The translations under genes were made by a program, and so were the position numbers. Below are positions 52,840-62,337 of a stretch of DNA of 64,000 nt, piece by piece (position 1 is the stretch's first letter; each line of letters begins with the position of its first letter). The stretch lies in contig NZ_SNXZ01000008.1 of the NCBI RefSeq assembly GCF_004362825.1, forward strand, positions 310,001 through 374,000. Reading direction: 5' to 3'. Source of the stretch: Labedaea rhizosphaerae. GTDB taxonomy: Bacteria; Actinomycetota; Actinomycetes; Mycobacteriales; Pseudonocardiaceae. The notes beneath the pieces are model-generated. The model saw only the letters and a list, made by a program, of their open reading frames with translations. It did not search any database and was not told the origin of the DNA.

Positions 52840-54399
52840 ATGGCACAGCAGGACGCCCGTGTGCACCGCCGCTCCGGCGACGCCGCCCCCGGTCCCGCCG
52901 ACCTCGCGTCGACGCCGTTCCGGGTCGACCGCGACCGGATCGCCGTCTCGCCGTTCTTCGCCCGGCTCGGCGGCGTGACCCAGGTGGTCAGCGCGAGCGG
53001 GTCCGGCCTGCTGCACAACCGGCTCACCCACAGCATCAAGGTCGCGCAGGTGGCCCGGGCGATCGCCGAACGCATGGTCGCCGACCCCGACCTCGCGTCC
53101 ACACTGGACAAACTGGGCGGCTGCGACCCGGACGTCGCCGAGGCCGCGGCGCTGGCCCACGACCTCGGGCACCCGCCGTTCGGCCACCTCGGCGAGCAGG
53201 TCCTCGACCGCCTGGCCCGGCACCGCTTCGCCCTGCCCGACGGCTTCGAGGGCAACGCCCAGAGCTTCCGCATCGTGACCACCACCGACACCAGGGGCCC
53301 GACGGCGGCCGGGCTCGACCTGACCGCGGCGGTGCGCGCGGCCATGCTCAAGTACCCGTGGACGCGCCGGGGCCACCCGGTGCCGCACCCCGGCGACATG
53401 CCCATCCCGCCGCGCGGTGCGGCCGAGCCGGCCGAAACGCCGGGTGTCGGCGCCGCCAAGTTCTCCGCCTACGTCACCGAACTGGACGACATGCGTGAGG
53501 CGCGGGCGCCGTTCGAGGGCGTGATCGCCGACTGGCAGCAGACCGTCGAGGCGTCGGTGATGGACACCGCGGACGACATCGCCTACGCCATCCACGACCT
53601 GGAGGACTTCCACCGGGTCTCGGTGCTGCAGCACGCGCCGGTGGCCGCCGAGCTCGGTCGCTGGGAGTCCGACCGGCGCGCGCTCGCCGCGCTCAGCGAC
53701 GCGGAACTGGCCACCCGGCAACGCGTTCCGGGTGCTTCGCTGGAACGGCTGCGGCGCCGGCTGCAGGCCAAGGACGACTGGATCGCCACCGACGACGCGT
53801 TCGCTGCGGCCGTGTCCCGCGTGCGCGAGTCCCTTGTGGACGGTCTGCTCGCCGTGCCGTTCGACGGTTCCGTCGAAGCCGAGCAGGCGGTCGCCGGGTT
53901 CAGTGCGCAGTGGACGGCGCGGCTGGTGCAGGACATCGGCCTGCTGACCGACCCGCCGACCCGCTCCGGGCACGTCGTGCTCGCCGCGCAGCAGTGGCAC
54001 GAGGTGCAGGTGCTGAAGTTCGTGCACCGCCGCTTCGTGTTGCTGCGCCCCGATCTCGCGCTGCACCAACGTGGTCAGGCGCGGCTGCTCACCGCGTTGG
54101 TCGAGGCGCTCGAGCAGTGGCTCGGCGACCGCTACGAGGTGAGCCGGCTACCCCGTCGGCTGCACGACCTGGTGGAACTCGCGTCCGCCGAGTACGCGGG
54201 CCTGCTGGCCGACGAACCCGAGGTGCTGACCGCGCCGAGCGGCGAACGGCCGTCCGGACCGGACGCCGTGCGTGCCCTGGCCCGGGGCCGGGCGGTGATC
54301 GACTTCGTCGCGTCGCTCACGGACGGTCAGGCATCGATCCTGCTGGACGCGTTGTCCGGCCGTTCGGCGCAACCCTGGTCGGACACCTTCGTCCTGTGA
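52840..54399 (+). CDS. dgt: deoxyguanosinetriphosphate triphosphohydrolase-like HD protein
   Basis: A 519-residue HD-type dNTP triphosphohydrolase. Motifs are STPFRVDRDRIAVSPFFARL, HNRLTHSIKVAQVARAIA (His), AALAHDLGHPPFGHLGE (HD) and DTADDIAYAIHDLEDF (Asp). A stretch around residues 180-210, rich in Pro and Gly, is an insertion relative to short homologues. It hydrolyses dNTPs to deoxynucleosides and triphosphate. ATG 52840, 36 bp from the divergent lycopene-cyclase start. Confidence 0.9.
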   Translation: MAQQDARVHRRSGDAAPGPADLASTPFRVDRDRIAVSPFFARLGGVTQVVSASGSGLLHNRLTHSIKVAQVARAIAERMVADPDLASTLDKLGGCDPDVAEAAALAHDLGHPPFGHLGEQVLDRLARHRFALPDGFEGNAQSFRIVTTTDTRGPTAAGLDLTAAVRAAMLKYPWTRRGHPVPHPGDMPIPPRGAAEPAETPGVGAAKFSAYVTELDDMREARAPFEGVIADWQQTVEASVMDTADDIAYAIHDLEDFHRVSVLQHAPVAAELGRWESDRRALAALSDAELATRQRVPGASLERLRRRLQAKDDWIATDDAFAAAVSRVRESLVDGLLAVPFDGSVEAEQAVAGFSAQWTARLVQDIGLLTDPPTRSGHVVLAAQQWHEVQVLKFVHRRFVLLRPDLALHQRGQARLLTALVEALEQWLGDRYEVSRLPRRLHDLVELASAEYAGLLADEPEVLTAPSGERPSGPDAVRALARGRAVIDFVASLTDGQASILLDALSGRSAQPWSDTFVL

Positions 54400-54435
54400 C
54401 GCGCACGAACAGCGCAAACCGGGTCAAAACTGGTA

Positions 54436-54454
54436 AATGCGAATGTTTCGCATT
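54436..54454. promoter_or_regulatory. 19-bp perfect inverted repeat upstream of the subtilase gene
   Basis: AATGCGAA-TGT-TTCGCATT, 8-3-8, 37 bp after the dGTPase stop and 128 bp before the subtilase start. It may be a weak terminator for the former or a regulatory site for the latter. A second partial half (GCGAAACAT) follows near 54495. Confidence 0.4.
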
Positions 54455-54582
54455 GGTAAGAGTTCGTCCGATTGGGCGCTGTGGGCGAAACATCCTGACC
54501 ATAGGTTTGCGCGGCCGGGGGGCAACCACGACCCCGGCAACGGTGGGCGTGAGTCGGGGCACGCACTGAGGCGGGAGGCCCC

Positions 54583-57426
54583 GTGCGTAAACCCGTTCGA
54601 CCTACGAGCAGCCGGATGGTGGTGGCCAGTGCCACCTGCCTGCTCGTCACCCTCGGCTTCGTGACTCCGGCCAGTGCCGCGGAGCCGGACGCAGGCATGC
54701 AGAGTTCGGCGATCACCAACGCCGGCAACCAGATCAGCGCCTTGCAGGCGTTGAAGAAGAACGAGACCAAGACCGACGCCAAGATCGACAGCAAGCTGCT
54801 CGTCGCGGCGAAGTCGTCGACCGACCGGTCGGTCGCCGCGGTGTTGCCGCGCTTGGGCAACAACGCCGCCCAGGTGTCCACAAAGGGCACCGTGTCGGTC
54901 GACATCCGCGCCACCAAGGTCACCAAGGGTCTGCTCAACGCGCTGGCGAAGTCGGGTGCCGCGGTCCACGTGGTCTCCGAGCACTTCGCGTCGATCCGCG
55001 CGGACGTGCCGCTGACCGCCCTGCAGTCGCTCGCCGCCCGCGCCGACGTCAAGCACGTCGAGGCCGCTGACGGCGCGATGACCGACCACGCGACGCCCAA
55101 GGCGGCCGACGGCAAGGCCGCGCCCGCCGAGACCAAGGAGGCCCGCGACGCCCGGATCGCCGCGGCGGCGAGGCAAGCCGCCGCGACCCCGCGCGCCGGT
55201 GCGATCACCAGCGAGGGCGATCGCACGCACAATGCCGACACCGTGCGTGCGCACCCCGGCGTCACCGGCGTCGGCGTGAAGATCTGCGCGTTGTCCGACG
55301 GCGTCGACTCGCTGGCCGCATCCGAGGCATCCGGCGAGCTCTCCCACGTCGACGTGCTGCCCGGCCAGGCCGGCGAAGGCGACGAGGGCACCGCGATGCT
55401 GGAGATCATCCACGACGTCGCACCCGGTGCGGCGCTCGGCTTCGCCACCGCGTTCGAGTCCGACGCGGGCTTCGCCGACAACATCCGCGCGCTGCGCTTC
55501 GACGCGCACTGCGACGTCATCGTCGACGACGTGGGCTACTTCAAGGAGTCCCCGTTCCAGGACTGGATCATCGCGCAGGCGGTCAACGACGTCACCGCCG
55601 ACGGTGCCCAGTACTTCTCGTCGGCGGGCAACGAGGGCAACACCATCGACGGCACCGCCGGGCACTGGGAGGGCGACTTCGTCGACTCCGGCCAGTCGGT
55701 CGGCAAGTTCGCGGGCACCGCGCACGACTTCGACCCGGGCCCCGGCATCCAGATCTACGAGCCGATCTCCGACGACTCGTCGGCGAACGTGCCCGTCACG
55801 CTGAACTGGTCGGACCCGCTGGGCGCGTCGAACAACGACTACGACCTGTACCTGCTCGACTCGCTGGGCAACGTCGTGTCGTTCAGCCAGGACGTCCAGA
55901 ACGGCACCCAGGACCCCTACGAGCGGCTGAACACCCCGGGGTTCGGCGGTAGCGGGCTGCGCCTGGCGGTGGTGAAGTTCCGCGGCGCCGACCGCTACTT
56001 CTCGCTTTCCGCGCTGCGTGGCCGGTTCTCGGACTCCGCCGACGGTCTCAAGGCGTTCGTGACCCCGGGTGTGACCTTCGGCCACTCCGCGGCCAAGGAC
56101 GCGTTCAGCGTCGCGGCGGCACCGGCCAGCGTGCCGCTGCCGTTCGACCTGGAGCCGGGTGACCCGGCGAACCCGGCGGGCCCGTACCCGAACGCGTTCT
56201 CGAAGACCTCGAAGCTCGAGCGGTTCACCTCCGACGGTCCGCGCCACATGTTCTACGCGGCCGACGGCACCCCGTACACGCCGGGCAACGTGTCGTCCAG
56301 CGGTGGTCAGGTACGGCAGAAGCCGGACATCACCGCGGCGGACGGCGTGCGCACCAGCGTCAGCGGTTTCGACCCGTTCTTCGGCACCTCGGCGGCGGCA
56401 CCGCACGCGGCGGCCATCGCCGGGCTCGTGCTGTCGGGCAACCCCGGCATCTCGAGCGCGGAGCTGCGTGAGGCGTTCATCAACACCGCGATCGACCTGG
56501 CTCCCGCCGGCGTGGACCCGCGCAGCGGTCACGGCGTGGTGCTGGCCAACCGGGTGATCTCGTACACCGGGGCGAGCCCGCAGCCGCTTGTCCAGGCGGG
56601 GACGCCGACGATCGCCGCTAATGACGGCGGGCAGTACGTCGACCCGGGTGACACCGTCACCGTGACCCTGCCGGTCACCAACGTCGGTGACGCGAGCGCC
56701 GTGTCGACCAGCGTCGTGCTGACCTCCAGCACGCCGGGCGTGACGATCCAGCCACGCTCGCGCAACTACGGCACGGTGGCCAAGGGCGCGACGAAGACGA
56801 ACACCTTCACCGTGGTCGTGCCGTCGACCCAGCCGGTGGGTGTGCCGGTGGTGCTGAACGCGAAGGTGTCGTTCGCGGGTGCGTTGTCGCCGACGACGCA
56901 GAGCTTCCCGATCCCGATCGGGCGGCCCGATCCGGTGACGCACGACTTCGCGTACTCCGGTGCGCCGGTGGCGATCCCGGACAACAGCAACGTCGGCGCG
57001 AGCGTGACCATCCCGGTCAGCGGCATCGGCAGGCCGTCGAAGCTGACGTTCTCCATCGACGGCACCGCCTGCAGCACCGACACGGGCAGCACGACGGTGG
57101 GCATCGACCACACCTACGTGGGCGACCTGGTCGGCGAACTCACCGCGCCGGACGGCACCACCGCAACGCTGTTCTCCCAGGAAGGCAGTGGTGGCAACAA
57201 CCTCTGCCAGGTCGTCTTCGACGACGCGGCGGCGAACCCGTTCTCCTCGGTGACCTCGGGCCGGGCACCGTTCACCGGCACCTGGCGGCCGCAGGACGCC
57301 CTGGCCGGCCTGGAGAACGGCTCGGCGGACGGCACGTGGACGTTCAAGATCACGGACGTCGCGGCCGGCGACTCCGGCTCGATCCGTGCGGTTTCGTTGC
57401 ACATCAACGGTTTCGTGACCGCTTGA
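54583..57426 (+). CDS. secreted S8-family (subtilase-type) protease with P domain
   Basis: A 947-residue exported protein. The signal peptide is residues 1-32 with likely cleavage after ASA (30-32). A propeptide-like region to about 205 is followed by the protease core: Asp D239 in ICALSDGVDS, the second acidic residue E268 in DEGTAMLEIIHD where classical subtilisins have His, the oxyanion Asn N350 (SSAGNEGN) and Ser S603 (FGTSAAAPH). A CARDB-like region and a C-terminal proprotein-convertase P domain (about residues 800-947) complete it. GTG 54583 with GGGAGG 4 nt upstream. Confidence 0.92.
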   Translation: MRKPVRPTSSRMVVASATCLLVTLGFVTPASAAEPDAGMQSSAITNAGNQISALQALKKNETKTDAKIDSKLLVAAKSSTDRSVAAVLPRLGNNAAQVSTKGTVSVDIRATKVTKGLLNALAKSGAAVHVVSEHFASIRADVPLTALQSLAARADVKHVEAADGAMTDHATPKAADGKAAPAETKEARDARIAAAARQAAATPRAGAITSEGDRTHNADTVRAHPGVTGVGVKICALSDGVDSLAASEASGELSHVDVLPGQAGEGDEGTAMLEIIHDVAPGAALGFATAFESDAGFADNIRALRFDAHCDVIVDDVGYFKESPFQDWIIAQAVNDVTADGAQYFSSAGNEGNTIDGTAGHWEGDFVDSGQSVGKFAGTAHDFDPGPGIQIYEPISDDSSANVPVTLNWSDPLGASNNDYDLYLLDSLGNVVSFSQDVQNGTQDPYERLNTPGFGGSGLRLAVVKFRGADRYFSLSALRGRFSDSADGLKAFVTPGVTFGHSAAKDAFSVAAAPASVPLPFDLEPGDPANPAGPYPNAFSKTSKLERFTSDGPRHMFYAADGTPYTPGNVSSSGGQVRQKPDITAADGVRTSVSGFDPFFGTSAAAPHAAAIAGLVLSGNPGISSAELREAFINTAIDLAPAGVDPRSGHGVVLANRVISYTGASPQPLVQAGTPTIAANDGGQYVDPGDTVTVTLPVTNVGDASAVSTSVVLTSSTPGVTIQPRSRNYGTVAKGATKTNTFTVVVPSTQPVGVPVVLNAKVSFAGALSPTTQSFPIPIGRPDPVTHDFAYSGAPVAIPDNSNVGASVTIPVSGIGRPSKLTFSIDGTACSTDTGSTTVGIDHTYVGDLVGELTAPDGTTATLFSQEGSGGNNLCQVVFDDAAANPFSSVTSGRAPFTGTWRPQDALAGLENGSADGTWTFKITDVAAGDSGSIRAVSLHINGFVTA

Positions 57427-57444
57427 CAGATATGTGAGACAACG

Positions 57445-57476
57445 GCGGGGCCGCTCCTGGTTGGGAGCGGCCCCGC
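57445..57476 (+). terminator. strong intrinsic terminator after the subtilase gene
   Basis: GCGGGGCCGCTCC (57445-57457) pairs exactly with GGAGCGGCCCCGC (57464-57476) around a 6-nt loop, followed by TGTGTTTGG. It starts 19 bp after the subtilase stop and also lies just beyond the end of the convergent coiled-coil gene. Confidence 0.9.
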
Positions 57477-57490
57477 TGTGTTTGGTTCGG

Positions 57491-57826
57491 TCAGTCGTTG
57501 GCGGGCAAGCGGCGCAGGATCTCAGCCATGCCCCCGCGAAGCTCGGCCATGCCCCCGCGGAGCTCAGTCAGTGCTTTGCTGTGCTCGGCAAGCACGGAGC
57601 TGTGCTCGTCGAGAGTCCTCGACTGCTGACTCTGCACCAACTTGACTTCGAGGATCTCCCCTCTCGTGTCGGTGACCATCTCGCCGAGGGCATTGATTTC
57701 CCCTCGGATCTTGAACAGTTGCCCGGTGTGTCGTTCGACGGTGTCGCGGATGCTCAAGGCGGTGGAGCCGATGGCTTCCAGGTCCTCTTCGCATCGACTC
57801 ATCCGTCGCTCCAGCTTCGTGCTCAT
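57491..57826 (-). CDS. small coiled-coil protein of unknown function
   Basis: An approximately 111-residue helical protein. Heptad-like spacing runs through most of it (EEDLEAIGSTALSIRDTV, GEINALGEMVTDTRGEILEV), and two copies of a 7-residue unit ELRGGMA precede the C-terminal EILRRLP. The 21-bp repeat is visible in DNA at about 57526-57567. No membrane segment. ATG 57826; a TTG at 57835 is an alternative. Function unknown. Confidence 0.7.
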   Translation of the reverse strand: MSTKLERRMSRCEEDLEAIGSTALSIRDTVERHTGQLFKIRGEINALGEMVTDTRGEILEVKLVQSQQSRTLDEHSSVLAEHSKALTELRGGMAELRGGMAEILRRLPAND

Positions 57827-57969
57827 GTCGGGCAACGTACCGGCGAGACCGTACCTCTTCCGCGTGTCGCGGACCCCTTACGCCCGACCGAGCGAACGGG
57901 CCTCGACGCTAAGAGCGCGAAATCGCTTCTTAGGCCGGAACACGTTGCACCGTAGGCAATCCCGATCCC

Positions 57970-58746
57970 TTACAGCGAACCGGTCGCCAGCAAACCGCCG
58001 TCCACGCGGACCGTCTCCCCGGTGATCCACGCCGCCTCGTCCGACGCCAGGAACGCCACCAGCCCGGCCACGTCCTCCGGCTCACCGAGCCGCTTCATCG
58101 GGTAGCTGTTCTTCAGCTGTTCCTCGCCGCCGGTGTAGAGCGCCTCGGCGAACTTGGTCTTCACGACCGCGGGCGCCACCGCGTTCACGCGCACCGAAGG
58201 CCCGAGCTGCCAAGCCAGCTCCTCGGTCAACCGGATCAAGGCCGCCTTCGAGGCCCCGTACGCCGCGATCACGCCGGAGGACCGCAGCCCGGCCACCGAC
58301 GCGATGTTGATGATCGAACCCCCATGTGACGCCATCCAGGCCTTGAGCGCGAGTTGCACGTACCCAAGGGCCGCGACGACGTTCACGTCGAAGATCTTGC
58401 GGACCGCGTTCAGGTCGGCGTCCGCCAGTGCGCCGTACGTCGGGTTGATGCCCGTGTTGTTCACCAGGACGTCGAGCGAGCCGAATTCCTCGACGGTCCG
58501 CCGCACGACCTCCTCGCGCTGCTCGTCGACGCCGGTGTTGGCGGGCACGGCGAGCACGCGAGCCCCGTCCACGGAGGCCCGCAGCTGCTCGGCCGCGGCG
58601 TTGATCTGCTCCTCCTTGCGGGAGGAGATGGTGACCGCGGCGCCCTCGCGCAGCAGCCGCTCGGCGATGGCGTAGCCGATGCCCCTGCTCGACCCGGTGA
58701 CGATCGCGGCCTTGCCCGTGAACCTCGCGCTGAACTCGGATGTCAT
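57970..58746 (-). CDS. SDR-family oxidoreductase
   Basis: A 258-residue classical short-chain dehydrogenase. The NAD(P) motif is VTGSSRGIGYAIAERL (TGxxxGIG), the structural NNTG is present (VNNTGINP), and the catalytic residues are S of NIASVAG, Tyr and Lys of AAYGASKAAL. The C-terminal motif PEDVAGLVAFLASDEAAWITG is typical of FabG-like SDRs. Substrate unknown. ATG 58746, 15 bp from a perfect palindrome. Confidence 0.92.
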   Translation of the reverse strand: MTSEFSARFTGKAAIVTGSSRGIGYAIAERLLREGAAVTISSRKEEQINAAAEQLRASVDGARVLAVPANTGVDEQREEVVRRTVEEFGSLDVLVNNTGINPTYGALADADLNAVRKIFDVNVVAALGYVQLALKAWMASHGGSIINIASVAGLRSSGVIAAYGASKAALIRLTEELAWQLGPSVRVNAVAPAVVKTKFAEALYTGGEEQLKNSYPMKRLGEPEDVAGLVAFLASDEAAWITGETVRVDGGLLATGSL

Positions 58747-58760
58747 GCCCGCACTCTAGT

Positions 58761-58774
58761 TAAGCGATCGCTTA
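58761..58774. promoter_or_regulatory. 14-bp perfect palindrome at the SDR promoter
   Basis: TAAGCGATCGCTTA, a fully self-complementary site centred 22 bp before the SDR ATG, in the style of a TetR-family operator. It may also lie in the promoter of the divergent ABC-F gene, which starts 144 bp away. No TetR gene lies in the window. Confidence 0.55.
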
Positions 58775-58917
58775 GCCAGAAGCCCGGCGCAATCGACTGG
58801 CGGCCCTCACGTAGAGTGTGTTCCGTGGTTCGTACGGAATAGGTGACCGGAGGGCTCGCTTGTCACGGCAGGCGAGCAGCTGACCCCTGCCCGGCCACGC
58901 AATCCAGGAGCCTTCCG

Positions 58918-60546
<1,629 letters not shown>

Positions 60547-60549
60547 AAA

Positions 60550-60617
60550 GGTTGCTGAGCAACCGTTTGGGACCCCGCGATCGGGTGATCAGCGGATCAC
60601 CACCCCGGTCGCGGGGT
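60550..60617. terminator. hairpins after the ABC-F gene
   Basis: A small palindrome GGTTGCT-G-AGCAACC (60550-60564) is followed by a long interrupted stem: ACCCCGCGA (60572-60580) with TCGCGGGGT (60609-60617), and inside it GGTGATC (60584-60590) with GATCACC (60595-60601), loop AGCG. It sits directly after the ABC-F stop, so it is the likely terminator; it is 125 bp ahead of the next start. Confidence 0.65.
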
Positions 60618-60742
60618 ACGTGCGATCGGGCGACTTCCGCACGTTTTCGCTGGCTCGTCTGGCATTCCGGGCAAGGTTGTTCGATCATTGCGCGGGGAGG
60701 GGTCGTACGTGCTCCCAACCCTGGCGACGGAAGGCGGACAAC

Positions 60743-60952
60743 GTGGCTGACCTCAAGAAAGGCGCGCGGATCACGGGCGTCACCCGCGACAAGCTAGCCA
60801 CCGACTTGAAGAAGAAGTACGAAAAAGGCGCGAGCATCAGGGCCTTGGCCGAATCGACCGGTCGGTCGTATGGCTTCGTGCACCGCGTGTTGTCGGAGTC
60901 CGGCGTGACGCTTCGCGGTCGCGGTGGTGCCACGCGCACCAAGAAGAAGTAG
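60743..60952 (+). CDS. small helix-turn-helix protein
   Basis: A 69-residue basic protein. ADLKKGARITGVTRDKLATD precedes a predicted helix-turn-helix (KGASIRALAESTGRSYGFVHR) and the conserved tail SGVTLRGRGGATRTKK. Near-identical small proteins are widespread in actinobacteria; their role is not established. GTG 60743. The convergent glycosyltransferase gene ends 33 bp beyond its stop. Confidence 0.85.
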   Translation: MADLKKGARITGVTRDKLATDLKKKYEKGASIRALAESTGRSYGFVHRVLSESGVTLRGRGGATRTKKK

Positions 60953-60985
60953 TTCAGCTCGGTCGACCGGGCCCAGCGCCCGCGA

Positions 60986-62233
60986 TCACCCCGGCGTCTG
61001 TTCGTGCCGCTGCTCGGCCACGGCACGGAACGCGATCACGGCGCCGAGCATCGCCACGGGATAAACCAGGTACCCCCACCTGGTCGCCGGAGCGAGCAGG
61101 ATCGCGGCGGCGAGGCCCACGGCGATCCGGAGCATCGCGTCCGCACCGGTGCGCGGCGGGCGCAGCACGAGCCACGCGATCATCGCACCACCGGCGAGCA
61201 GCAACAGCAGCAACGCGATCGTGTGGCCGGCCGATCCGGTCGACGCGATCAGGTGACCCGGCAGCGGGCTCGCCGCGGGCGAATGCGCGCGGCCGAGCCC
61301 CGCCGGGAACTTGATCACGTGTTCGACGAACGACCCGGGATCGCGCACCAGCACCGGCACCACGAGCACGGCGCCGGCGGCCAGCAGCGCGCCGGCGAAG
61401 GCGGCGAAACCGCGCCACCTGGTCCTGGCGAGCACGAAGACCGCGAGCACGCCCAGCGCGGGCAACGCGGTCAGCTTCATCATCACGACCAGCGCGCAGA
61501 CCACACCGGACCACGCCGCCGACGCGGGCCGGTGATCACGGGCGGCCAGCGCCGTGGCCAGCACGACCAGTGCGATCACCGGCAGGTCGTCGCCGGCGGT
61601 GCTGGCGATGAGGGTGGTGAGCGGGCTGGCGATCATGAGCAGCCCGGCCCCCACCGGCACCTTCGGCTTGCCCAGCACCCACAGCGCGAGACCGATCGCC
61701 ACCGCGCTGCCCAGCACGAACATCAAGCGCGCGTCGGTGATGCCCGAGTTGCCGAACACCGCGCGCGGCAGCCCGAAGATCGTCATCGCCGGGCCGTAGG
61801 GCGTGTAGTCGTCGGGCACCGGCGCGCGCCCGAGCGCGTCCAGGTTCGTGTACGGCGTGCCGTGGTCGATCAGCAGCCGCGCCGAGCGCTCCACCACCCA
61901 GACCTCGGGTTGCGACGGGAACGACCACGGCCACGGCCCCCACACGTAGTTCGGGGACCGGCGGAACATCAGGTAGAACATCGGCGCGACGATCGCGAAG
62001 ACCCCGACCACGCCGACCGGTGTCCACCGCGAGCGCAGGACCTTCGGCGCCGCGGCCCGGTCGCCGGTGCCCAGCCAGCACACGTGCACGAAAGCGATCA
62101 GGTAGCCGATGGCCGCGACGTTGCCCCAGACCCGGTAACCGTAGAACTCCGAGGCGAACGTGGTGACGGCGGCGAACACGAAACCGGCCCCATAGACGAG
62201 CAGGTCGGCCCGCACACCGCGGAACATCGCCAT
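60986..62233 (-). CDS. polytopic membrane glycosyltransferase (GT87-like)
   Basis: A 415-residue protein with about ten membrane helices. A first extracytoplasmic loop carries FPSQPEVWVVERSARLLIDHGTPYTNLDALG and YTPYGPAMTIFGLP. That arrangement fits the DUF2029/GT87 mannosyltransferases that use polyprenol-phosphate sugars; in mycobacteria these build lipomannan or arabinan. The acidic motif that the family uses is not certain here. ATG 62233, 104 bp from the divergent ABC exporter start. Confidence 0.8.
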   Translation of the reverse strand: MAMFRGVRADLLVYGAGFVFAAVTTFASEFYGYRVWGNVAAIGYLIAFVHVCWLGTGDRAAAPKVLRSRWTPVGVVGVFAIVAPMFYLMFRRSPNYVWGPWPWSFPSQPEVWVVERSARLLIDHGTPYTNLDALGRAPVPDDYTPYGPAMTIFGLPRAVFGNSGITDARLMFVLGSAVAIGLALWVLGKPKVPVGAGLLMIASPLTTLIASTAGDDLPVIALVVLATALAARDHRPASAAWSGVVCALVVMMKLTALPALGVLAVFVLARTRWRGFAAFAGALLAAGAVLVVPVLVRDPGSFVEHVIKFPAGLGRAHSPAASPLPGHLIASTGSAGHTIALLLLLLAGGAMIAWLVLRPPRTGADAMLRIAVGLAAAILLAPATRWGYLVYPVAMLGAVIAFRAVAEQRHEQTPG

Positions 62234-62305
62234 GACCTCGCCCCTCTTGCCCCCGGATGTCGCGGGGGAAGGCTATCCAACCGGGAAGCCTGGACGACGA
62301 TGTGG

Positions 62306-62320
62306 TGTTGTCATTCAACA
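62306..62320. promoter_or_regulatory. 15-bp inverted repeat at the ABC exporter promoter
   Basis: TGTTG-TCATT-CAACA, perfect 5-5-5, 18 bp before the GTG start of the exporter. It could be a repressor site; the length is short and the call is weak. Confidence 0.3.
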
Positions 62321-62337
62321 TTCGAGGGGAGGTCGCC

